Assembly: GCF_001263395.1 (NCBI RefSeq)
Contig: NZ_CP011786.1
Span: 992,001 to 1,056,000 of the forward strand
DNA: 64,000 nt
Reading direction: 5' to 3'
Origin: Bifidobacterium actinocoloniiforme DSM 22766
GTDB lineage: Bacteria; Actinomycetota; Actinomycetes; Actinomycetales; Bifidobacteriaceae
The translations under genes and the position numbers were made by a program. The notes beneath the pieces are model-generated. The model ran no database searches. It was given only the letters and a program-made list of their open reading frames with translations, and was not told where the DNA came from. Below, piece by piece: positions 14,249-20,340 of the stretch (position 1 is the first letter of the stretch; each line of letters starts with the position of its first letter).

Positions 14249-14467
14249 TCAGCCCTCGTTTTTCCTGACCAGTTCCCATATGTCGCGCACGTCATCGGCT
14301 AGGTCCTTGGTGTTAGACCGCAATAGACCGTTGCTCAGCTCCCGTACCTCCCGCTGGTCCGAATTCTTCAAGGCCGACCACAAGCCAGTGAGCTGCGTAT
14401 CCGCCCGCTCAAGCGAACGCAAAGTCCTACGCACCTGGAATCCGATAAGCCGAACACCCATACCCAT
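14249..14467 (-). CDS. Small helical phage protein next to cro
   Basis: About 72 residues, helical with heptad-like spacing (RRTLRSLERADTQLTGLWSALKNSDQREVRELSNGLL), possibly a coiled coil. The stop of the Cro-like gene lies just upstream. The exact start among clustered GTG/ATG codons is unsure. Confidence 0.55.
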   Translation of the reverse strand: MGMGVRLIGFQVRRTLRSLERADTQLTGLWSALKNSDQREVRELSNGLLRSNTKDLADDVRDIWELVRKNEG

Positions 14468-14472
14468 CACCC

Positions 14473-14730
14473 CTAAGCCGTCAAACGCTGAGAAGAAGCA
14501 ACTGGCACATCAGGCACTTCTCTGACCGTTGCAACTTCACCCGGCGTAAAACCGAACGCGCTGTACAATCCGACAATCAGCACCGGGGATGCCACCCCAG
14601 TGCGTTTAGCTTTGCTCAGCGCGCTTTCGCTGACTCCTAACGCACCAGCAAATGCACTCTCGGTTTTCAGACCACTCATGCGTTTCGCTCTTTCAAGAAA
14701 ACCGTCCCTGAAAACCATCTGGTAGCTCAA
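14473..14730 (-). CDS. Cro-like HTH regulator
   Basis: 85 residues with a helix-turn-helix (TESAFAGALGVSESALSKAKRTG). It is the first leftward gene after the divergent regulatory region, hence Cro-like. TTG at 14,730 lies seven bases after AGGAGG, whereas the in-frame ATG at 14,718 is too far, so TTG initiation is likely. It probably binds the palindromes at 14,748-14,866. Confidence 0.8.
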   Translation of the reverse strand: MSYQMVFRDGFLERAKRMSGLKTESAFAGALGVSESALSKAKRTGVASPVLIVGLYSAFGFTPGEVATVREVPDVPVASSQRLTA

Positions 14731-14747
14731 AACCCCACCTCCTCGTA

Positions 14748-14866
14748 TTCATAATGAAGATTTGTTTTTCGTGTTGAATATCAATATATCATCATGAAAA
14801 TGTAAGTGTCAATACGAAAACACGCCCGCGTGTCTTGACATGAAGAGCAGTTTATTTCATAATGAA
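14748..14866. promoter_or_regulatory. Immunity control region: three operators and two divergent promoters
   Basis: Two copies of the palindrome TTCATAATGAA lie at 14,748-14,758 and 14,856-14,866, and a shorter variant TCATCATGA lies at 14,789-14,797. Leftward promoter: TTGACA (complement of 14,807-14,812), 18-base spacer, TATATT (complement of 14,783-14,788). Rightward promoter: TTGACA (14,835-14,840), 17-base spacer, CATAAT (14,858-14,863). The outer right operator covers the rightward -10, and the middle one abuts the leftward -10, a lambda-like switch geometry. Confidence 0.75.
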
Positions 14867-14870
14867 AAGC

Positions 14871-15284
14871 ATGAACAAAGACGAATGGCTAGCCAAAGCA
14901 ATGGGCGACGATAGTGTCAACGAGATGGCAACCAAAGCTGGTATTTCCTCGGCGACGGCATGGAGGCAGTACAACAACGCACTTGGCTTCTCCGCTGAAA
15001 ACGTCATCCTCATCGCTCGCGCGTACCACAAGAACCCCATATCCGCTCTTGTTGCGTTCGGATACCTGCGACCCGACGAACCCGCCAGTGCCGGTACAGA
15101 ACAGGCCTTGCGGGACGCCAGCGATGACGAACTTATGGACGAAATGGCACGGCGCCTCGCCAACGGTGCGGCCGCGAGGAACCAACGATGGGGGTCTCCC
15201 ATCACTTTCAGCCCCGAAGACCTGGGCATCGCGGCCAACATGAACCCGGACAAAGACTCCGAAGCGAACACACCAGACGATTAA
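14871..15284 (+). CDS. cI-like phage repressor
   Basis: 137 residues. An N-terminal helix-turn-helix (VNEMATKAGISSATAWRQYNNA) is followed by a helical segment and a disordered acidic tail. There is no Ser/Lys peptidase domain, so it is not LexA-cleaved; the ImmA-like protease next door probably inactivates it. An in-frame ATG at 14,862 lies within the promoter -10, so transcripts starting about 14,870 would begin at the ATG at 14,871. I therefore chose that start, implying a leaderless message, and no Shine-Dalgarno is visible. Confidence 0.8.
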   Translation: MNKDEWLAKAMGDDSVNEMATKAGISSATAWRQYNNALGFSAENVILIARAYHKNPISALVAFGYLRPDEPASAGTEQALRDASDDELMDEMARRLANGAAARNQRWGSPITFSPEDLGIAANMNPDKDSEANTPDD

Positions 15285-15308
15285 GCAAGCCCAAGAGGAA
15301 GGGGATCG

Positions 15309-15749
15309 ATGCCCAAGATCGAGGATCTGTTTGCGCAGGCTGACCAGATGGGACTCAGCGTCCAGGAAGTCTACCTGCCCACAGGTTGCCAAGGCATCTA
15401 TAACGACAAAACGAAGATGATTTGCCTAGACCCGCGCATGAATCAGCGGCAGCAGTTGTGCACTCTGCAGCATGAACTCATCCACGCCGAGCACGGCGAC
15501 CAGGGATGCGGCCAGTCGACTTTGATGCGCAAGGCCGAATGCAGGACGAGAAGGGAAACTGCCCGCCGTCTGGTAACAACACTTGAGTACAAAATCGCGG
15601 AAACGGAATATGAGGGGCAGCCCTGGAGAATGGCTTGCGAGCTTGGAGTGACCGTGCAGGTCCTCAAGGATTATCAACGGTTCCTTGATGAATGCGCGAT
15701 GGCCGCGCCCCTGCGAAACCGTTGGTGCGATGACCTCTACGCCTGCTAA
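15309..15749 (+). CDS. ImmA/IrrE-type metallopeptidase
   Basis: 146 residues with the zinc-protease motif HELIHAEHG near residues 55-63. Such proteins cleave the cognate repressor to induce a mobile element, as ImmA does with ImmR. It follows the repressor gene by 24 bases in the same direction, with AAGAGGAAGGGG before the ATG, and the pair makes a complete immunity cassette. Cleavage of the 14,871 product is inferred. Confidence 0.85.
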   Translation: MPKIEDLFAQADQMGLSVQEVYLPTGCQGIYNDKTKMICLDPRMNQRQQLCTLQHELIHAEHGDQGCGQSTLMRKAECRTRRETARRLVTTLEYKIAETEYEGQPWRMACELGVTVQVLKDYQRFLDECAMAAPLRNRWCDDLYAC

Positions 15750-15752
15750 CGG

Positions 15753-16538
15753 TCAACGACGACGCGGCGGCGGAGGAGGCGGGCCCACCGGGGTCGGCGC
15801 ATCCCGCCGCGGGGCCGGCCGGCGCTCGATGAACGGCTCCAGGAAGATTTCATCATGCTTGGGCGGCAATTCCACCCGCATATGATAGACGCCAGTGTTG
15901 TTGTCCTGCCGGATATGGGCCTGGGTCACCCCGCCCTCCTCAGGCACCTGGAAATAATGGCGCGAGGTCTGCAAGGGCGTCAGATAACCAGCCGACTCGC
16001 CATCCAACCACACCTCGATCGTCGGCCACCCCTCATACCGCCCGTCACGGATGTGCTCGCGCGTGACCAACACCCACATCCAAGCGCCCTTGCCATACCG
16101 GGCGAACTGCCCCTGATGCTCCCCGCGCTTCGCCACATCCACGCCCGCGCACTCCTCGACATCAGCGATCAGGCAGCCATCCGGCCGCGCGTTGCACGGC
16201 TCGCACCCGAACGCGGCACGGTAGCTGCGCCGGAACCGCGCCTCCTGCTCCTCGACGCTCTCCTCATGGTCAGGCCGCGGCTCCACCCGGTACCCCAACC
16301 GGCCCGGACGCCCGCCAGGGCCAGCCTCACCGTCAGGCGTCCGCCCCGACGCGTCATGCCTGCCCTTGGAGCCCTTGCCCTTCATCCTGACGGCACGCAC
16401 CAGGCTGTAAGCGCCCAACCCCAGCAGCCCGACGATAATGCCCGCGACCGGACTCGCTATCACCAGGCACGCGAGTAAGAGCCCTACGACAATGTATCCA
16501 ACCTTCTTCACAACCGCATCATACCAAGGCCCAGCCAA
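15753..16538 (-). CDS. Prophage membrane-anchored protein with proline-rich tail
   Basis: 261 residues. Two hydrophobic segments near the N terminus (YIVVGLLLACLVIASPVAGIIVGLLGLGAYSLV) anchor it. A basic linker and a soluble domain follow (FGCEPCNARPDGC ... WVLVTREHIRDGRYEGWPTIEVWLDGESAGYLT), then a Pro-rich end (PTPVGPPPPPPRRR). The soluble part resembles domains found in other actinobacterial membrane proteins of unknown role. Start is TTG at 16,538 or GTG at 16,511. It converges with the immunity cassette, stop to stop within four bases. Confidence 0.65.
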   Translation of the reverse strand: MAGPWYDAVVKKVGYIVVGLLLACLVIASPVAGIIVGLLGLGAYSLVRAVRMKGKGSKGRHDASGRTPDGEAGPGGRPGRLGYRVEPRPDHEESVEEQEARFRRSYRAAFGCEPCNARPDGCLIADVEECAGVDVAKRGEHQGQFARYGKGAWMWVLVTREHIRDGRYEGWPTIEVWLDGESAGYLTPLQTSRHYFQVPEEGGVTQAHIRQDNNTGVYHMRVELPPKHDEIFLEPFIERRPAPRRDAPTPVGPPPPPPRRR

Positions 16539-16654
16539 ACGAACCGTCCACCCCTACCGGCGCGACTGGAGCGAGGACCCGATCGTAGGGGCATGACGCT
16601 ATACACCCTGACTGATAGGCTGCTGTTGTCACGGGCGACAGTGGAGGTAAAGGG

Positions 16655-17233
16655 ATGCGAAAGAAATACAGAGCGGCGCTGGTGTGTGCGGTCATCGTCG
16701 CCTGCCTATCAGGATGTGGAGAGACCCACAGGCAGGCGACGGCCACAGGGACGACGGAAGCACCAACCCCAAGCCAGGAGACCACGACTGAACCGACACT
16801 CCCCAATGGACTGTCCGGGTCATGCACGGGAGATCCGGCAAACCCAAATCATCTGCACCAGGTGAACCTGTCCACCTCCGAGGGGCAGCTCAACATCTCG
16901 ATACCGAACGCCGATGACATGATCCTCGTGGACGTTGGCTACTACATCAACATCCATGCCGGGGCGTCAGCGTGGACGCAGGTAAGGATCGAGCACTCGG
17001 AGCAAACGGGCACCAACAAGGTCACCGTACAGAAGATGTTCTCCAACGAGTCCGTAAAAAACATCGGCACCTTCGACGTTGACAAGGGCAACAACAACGC
17101 CCTCAACGTCTCGGTCCCATCCTCGGAAATCACTGGGGACCAGGACCTGACCTGGAACGCCGCGCTTGACATGAACGGAAAGGACCTGGCATTCTGCCCG
17201 GCCCACCAAGAGGATAAAGTCCCACTGCAATGA
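16655..17233 (+). CDS. Second prophage lipoprotein
   Basis: 192 residues. Signal peptide with lipobox LSGC at about residues 18-21, a Thr/Pro-rich linker, then a beta-rich domain (NLSTSEGQLNISIPNADDMILVDVGYYINIHAG ...) with a conserved-looking Cys pair (GSCTGDP and LAFCPAHQ). GGAGGTAAAGGG precedes the ATG. It is monocistronic with its own double terminator. The position between immunity and integrase genes is typical of lysogenic-conversion or superinfection-immunity genes; the role itself is inferred. Confidence 0.8.
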   Translation: MRKKYRAALVCAVIVACLSGCGETHRQATATGTTEAPTPSQETTTEPTLPNGLSGSCTGDPANPNHLHQVNLSTSEGQLNISIPNADDMILVDVGYYINIHAGASAWTQVRIEHSEQTGTNKVTVQKMFSNESVKNIGTFDVDKGNNNALNVSVPSSEITGDQDLTWNAALDMNGKDLAFCPAHQEDKVPLQ

Positions 17234-17241
17234 TTCTTCTC

Positions 17242-17331
17242 GGCCCCGCTTCGGCGGGGCCTTTCCGTATCCGTCCAGTCATTTAAACCAACGACACACA
17301 CGGCCGCAAGCCCCGGCATTCCGGGGCTTGC
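17242..17331 (+). terminator. Two consecutive hairpins after the lipoprotein gene
   Basis: GGCCCCGC-TTCG-GCGGGGCC with a short T stretch (17,242-17,265), and GCAAGCCCCGG/CCGGGGCTTGC (17,306-17,331). They isolate the lipoprotein transcript from the convergent GNAT gene. The remaining bases to 17,446 show nothing else. Confidence 0.75.
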
Positions 17332-17446
17332 GCATTTAACGCCGTCTTGCCTGGGCGCGACGTCAAGGGTCTGTTTCGTCCCTGCGCCTACATGCTTCGG
17401 CGGGGCTTTCGCATAAGAGGGAAGAGGGATCCGCGATTCCAGCCTG

Positions 17447-17980
17447 TCACCAATCGATGGGGGCTCGAAGATCACGAACCAGTTTCTTGCTGTTTCCTGG
17501 CAACGAATGAAACCCATGATCTCGATACCAAGGCACCAGATCCTCGTTCAACGCCTGGACATACATGGCGCGACAGCCCACGTTCTCCGCCAGAGACCTT
17601 GCTTTCATTATCGCCTCTTTCAGCAGCAGGGGACCTTGTCTATCGCATCCAAGCGACTTTCGTCCCCCATGCCGGAACTTCTGGTTAACACCAAGCCTTC
17701 CAAGCAGAACGCACGGAATGTTCCCGGTAATGCCCATCCCGGGTTTCACATCCTCCGGCAAGGCTCTGAACTGCAGATAATACATGTTCAAAGAGAAAAA
17801 ACCGATTATCGTACCATCCGTACCCAAGGCGACATAAACGGTGCAGCTTCCATGCTCCTGCTGTTCCCAAGCGTCCTTCTGGAGCCAGATATCGATTTCG
17901 GATTCGCCGCAAAGGAACTTGTCCAGTTCTATGGTTTCATCGAGTTTGACAACCCTGTCCCACAGTACGCCGCTCCCCAT
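17447..17980 (-). CDS. GNAT acetyltransferase, probable toxin of a Panacea pair
   Basis: 177 residues of GNAT fold: GTDGTIIGFFSLN (strand 4 region), LGRLGVNQKF (strand before the acetyl-CoA loop), LLLKEAIMKA and VPWYRDHGF near the end. The pyrophosphate loop, normally Q/RxxGxG/A, is RHGGRKSLGCDRQG here, which is longer than usual. Standalone GNATs of this type acetylate aminoacyl-tRNA (TacT/AtaT). It lies 16 bases after the DUF4065 gene in one operon, a known toxin-antitoxin layout. GAGGGGG precedes the ATG. Confidence 0.78.
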   Translation of the reverse strand: MGSGVLWDRVVKLDETIELDKFLCGESEIDIWLQKDAWEQQEHGSCTVYVALGTDGTIIGFFSLNMYYLQFRALPEDVKPGMGITGNIPCVLLGRLGVNQKFRHGGRKSLGCDRQGPLLLKEAIMKARSLAENVGCRAMYVQALNEDLVPWYRDHGFHSLPGNSKKLVRDLRAPIDW

Positions 17981-17996
17981 GCAACCCCCTCGTGCG

Positions 17997-18551
17997 TCAC
18001 TCTGCCAGAAAGGATTTCAGCCAGTCGGCGTCTTCCTGGGTGATGAATGTCCGGTCAGACACATCAGCCAGGTTCGGTATCGGTGCCGCATGGCTCTTGG
18101 AAGGATCCGCCTGCAATGCGGAATAATAATCCAGCATGCTCTCCCGCGTTATGACTTTTTCGCCGGATTTCCTCGCATCAGACCACGGATCCTCGGCATG
18201 GCTCATTTCCTCAAGCCTGTCTCCAAGGTCCCCGTCCTCAACATCCCTGTACGATTCCATGACACGATCGACCAGAGACCGCTCCTCCAAGGCCAGCCCG
18301 TCGGCATCTCCGTCGGGAATCTCACGCGGGAAGAGGTACTTATGACCCTTACAATACGTAAAGACCTCCGGCACTACAGGGCCATGCTCCCACGCCTCGA
18401 TCGGTTCATCAAACAGTTCCCGGTCCTTTGCCACAAGCATCCATGACTGGCAGTAATAAAGCAGCTTCTGCAGTGCGAATGTCGTGGTCATGTGACCCTG
18501 TGCATCCCTTTGTTCAAGGATATAACGGGCGACGTCCTTTGCTTTCGCCAT
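17997..18551 (-). CDS. Panacea (DUF4065/SocA-like) antitoxin
   Basis: 184 residues. The Panacea fold is recognisable from ALQKLLYYCQSWML near residues 24-37, then DEPIEAWEHGPVVPEVF, the most conserved part of the family. Panacea proteins are adaptable antitoxins that neutralise many unrelated toxins. AGAAGGTGG precedes the ATG at 18,551. It is the first gene of an operon with the GNAT, antitoxin before toxin, served by its own promoter. Confidence 0.85.
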   Translation of the reverse strand: MAKAKDVARYILEQRDAQGHMTTTFALQKLLYYCQSWMLVAKDRELFDEPIEAWEHGPVVPEVFTYCKGHKYLFPREIPDGDADGLALEERSLVDRVMESYRDVEDGDLGDRLEEMSHAEDPWSDARKSGEKVITRESMLDYYSALQADPSKSHAAPIPNLADVSDRTFITQEDADWLKSFLAE

Positions 18552-18578
18552 GCTTTTCACCACCTTCTCGTGCCCCAA

Positions 18579-18671
18579 AGTCGTGGGACGTGGAACTCCC
18601 CCACACCACTATGCCAATCGGCCAATTTTACTCGCAAGCAAATTATAGCAGCGACGCATTACATAATCCAA
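18579..18671 (-). promoter_or_regulatory. Promoter and inverted repeat of the Panacea-GNAT operon
   Basis: On the minus strand, TTGGAT (18,671-18,666) and TATAAT (18,647-18,642) are separated by 18 bases. Downstream, GTGGG...CCCAC forms an inverted repeat around 18,580-18,603 before the ribosome site, a possible autoregulatory operator. Confidence 0.6.
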
Positions 18672-18680
18672 GCCAGCCGA

Positions 18681-18749
18681 TTACTCGATGCCGAGCGCGT
18701 TGTCAAGTTTGAGCATGGCCTGTTTGCGTTCGTCCAGGCCGGCGGTCCG
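18681..18749 (-). pseudogene. Out-of-frame conserved protein tail after the integrase
   Basis: The minus strand just after the integrase stop encodes YRTAGLDERKQAMLKLDNAL and then GIE plus stop, in the +1 frame relative to the integrase. Nearly the same peptide is encoded at 42,869-42,937 with different synonymous codons, so the protein sequence has been conserved. It may be the original end of the integrase, lost by a frameshift, or the end of another gene. Confidence 0.5.
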
Positions 18750-18759
18750 GTAGCCATGG

Positions 18760-20208
18760 TCATGGCCTCGCTGGAGTGGACTCTCCAGCGCTGGTCTTGG
18801 GTTTCCTGCCGCCTACGCCTTTACGTGACTTGACCCATTCGTCGTGCCGCTGGCGTTCCTCGGCGTCAATCTCCTCCTGGGTGCGTTCCCTGCCAGCGGG
18901 CAGAAGGGTTTGAGGCAGGTTGAGGGCCTGGGGTATGGCTTGGACGGCGTCGGCGCGCTGCTCGGCGTCCACAGTGGTGTAGATGTCGTCCACTTTGACG
19001 CTGGTGTGGCCGATCATCTCCTCGATGGCCTTGGTGTCCTTGCCGGCCCGGCGCATGAGGGTGACGGCGCTGTAACGGGTCTCGTGCCCGGTGCGCTCCC
19101 GGGGGTCCATGCCAGCCGCCGCGACCAGCGCTTTGAACTCCCGGGTGTCCTTGGCCCATATGCGCGGCGACCCGTCGCGCTCGCGGAAGATGAGACCGTA
19201 AGGGTTGGGCCAGTCCTCGGTGGCCTGTAAATAGAAGCACATGACCTGGGCGAGCTCGGGCACGATTGGCACCGGCCTGGCCTTGCCCGACTTGGGGGCG
19301 ACCAAGCACAGGCGTCCGGTCAGATGCTCCATGAGGTACCCGTCGGGGACGCGCCACTTGGCGTCCGGGCACAGCCCCCCCGTGGAGCGGCCGCATGGCC
19401 AGCGGCCGTCGACCTTGGGACCGCACCCGTGGTCGCGGGGTATTTGCGCCAACGAGCGCCTTAGATCGTACCAGGGGCGCTGCCCGTCCAGGTGGAGGTA
19501 TTTGAGCTGGGCGCCGAGGATCTCGGACTGGCGCATGCCCGTGAACAGGCGCCACCACCAGATGGCGGCCTGGCTTGGCGGCATGTCGAGGGTGGCCATG
19601 AGCAGGGACTTGAGCTCGGGCACGCTGAACGCCCGCCGACCCGTGTCCACCTCGGACAGGCCGCGCACTTTGACGCCTTTGACCGGGTTGATCTGGATGA
19701 CCCTATCGCCCAGGGCCAGGTCGAATATCTGGTCCAGGCACGTCCATAATTGGTGCCGGTAGCTGACGGAGCGGCCGTCCTCCTTGGCGCGGTCGAGGAT
19801 GCGCTGGATGGTGGTGGGGACGAAGTCCGCGATGCGCAGACTCATCCAGTCCTTGCAGTACTTCTCCACGCAGGTGCGGTAGGCGCCCCAGGTGGACGGG
19901 GCGACGCGCTGCTGGGCGGAGGAGAGGAAGAGGTCGGCGTATTTGCGCAGGCTGGCGCTCTTGTCGCTGATGGCGCCGGTGTCGCGTATCTCCTTGCGTG
20001 CGGCGGCGAGCTTGGCCTTGACTTCGGCGCTGGTCTTGCCGGTGAAGGTCTTTCGGATGCGCTTGCCGTCGGCGTCGTAGCCGAGGTCGAGCCGGACCTT
20101 CCAGCGTTGCACCCGCTTGCGTTCGATCGTGCCGTCGCTCTTTTTAACGGTGTATGAGCTCCAGTAGGTGTACGGCTTGGCGGCCCCGGTCCCACGGCTC
20201 TTCGGCAT
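18760..20208 (-). CDS. int: Tyrosine site-specific integrase
   Basis: 482 residues. An AP2-like arm-binding N terminus (WKVRLDLGYDADGKRIRKTFTGKTSAEVKAKL) and a core-binding SAM-like domain (SLRKYADLFLSSAQQRV) precede the catalytic domain. The latter has Arg in FTGMRQSEILG, HETR, GHTSVKVDDIYTTV (His and the nucleophilic Tyr). The usual DNA-binding LRxTH zone carries an insertion with several cysteines (HGCGPKVDGRWPCGRSTGGLC), possibly a zinc loop. GGGAGGAATCT precedes the ATG. The 5' end points at the attachment core, only 150 bases away, as in many bifidobacterial elements. Confidence 0.93.
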   Translation of the reverse strand: MPKSRGTGAAKPYTYWSSYTVKKSDGTIERKRVQRWKVRLDLGYDADGKRIRKTFTGKTSAEVKAKLAAARKEIRDTGAISDKSASLRKYADLFLSSAQQRVAPSTWGAYRTCVEKYCKDWMSLRIADFVPTTIQRILDRAKEDGRSVSYRHQLWTCLDQIFDLALGDRVIQINPVKGVKVRGLSEVDTGRRAFSVPELKSLLMATLDMPPSQAAIWWWRLFTGMRQSEILGAQLKYLHLDGQRPWYDLRRSLAQIPRDHGCGPKVDGRWPCGRSTGGLCPDAKWRVPDGYLMEHLTGRLCLVAPKSGKARPVPIVPELAQVMCFYLQATEDWPNPYGLIFRERDGSPRIWAKDTREFKALVAAAGMDPRERTGHETRYSAVTLMRRAGKDTKAIEEMIGHTSVKVDDIYTTVDAEQRADAVQAIPQALNLPQTLLPAGRERTQEEIDAEERQRHDEWVKSRKGVGGRKPKTSAGESTPARP

Positions 20209-20340
20209 CTAGATTCCTCCCCCAAAAATGTTTGTGCCCCATTTGTGCCCCATCCTACTACAGGCTAGTAGGGGTATAGTAAGGATGTAGTAAGGCTGTA
20301 ATCGTTGCAATTCCGCCATTCTTGTTTGTCGGCGCCGCCT
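20209..20340. repeat. Possible integrase arm sites
   Basis: Between int and the attachment core there are direct repeats TTTGTGCCCCAT (twice near 20,230-20,255), TAGTAAGG (twice) and an inverted CCTACT/AGTAGG pair. Short repeats here are the usual arm-type integrase sites. Confidence 0.4.
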
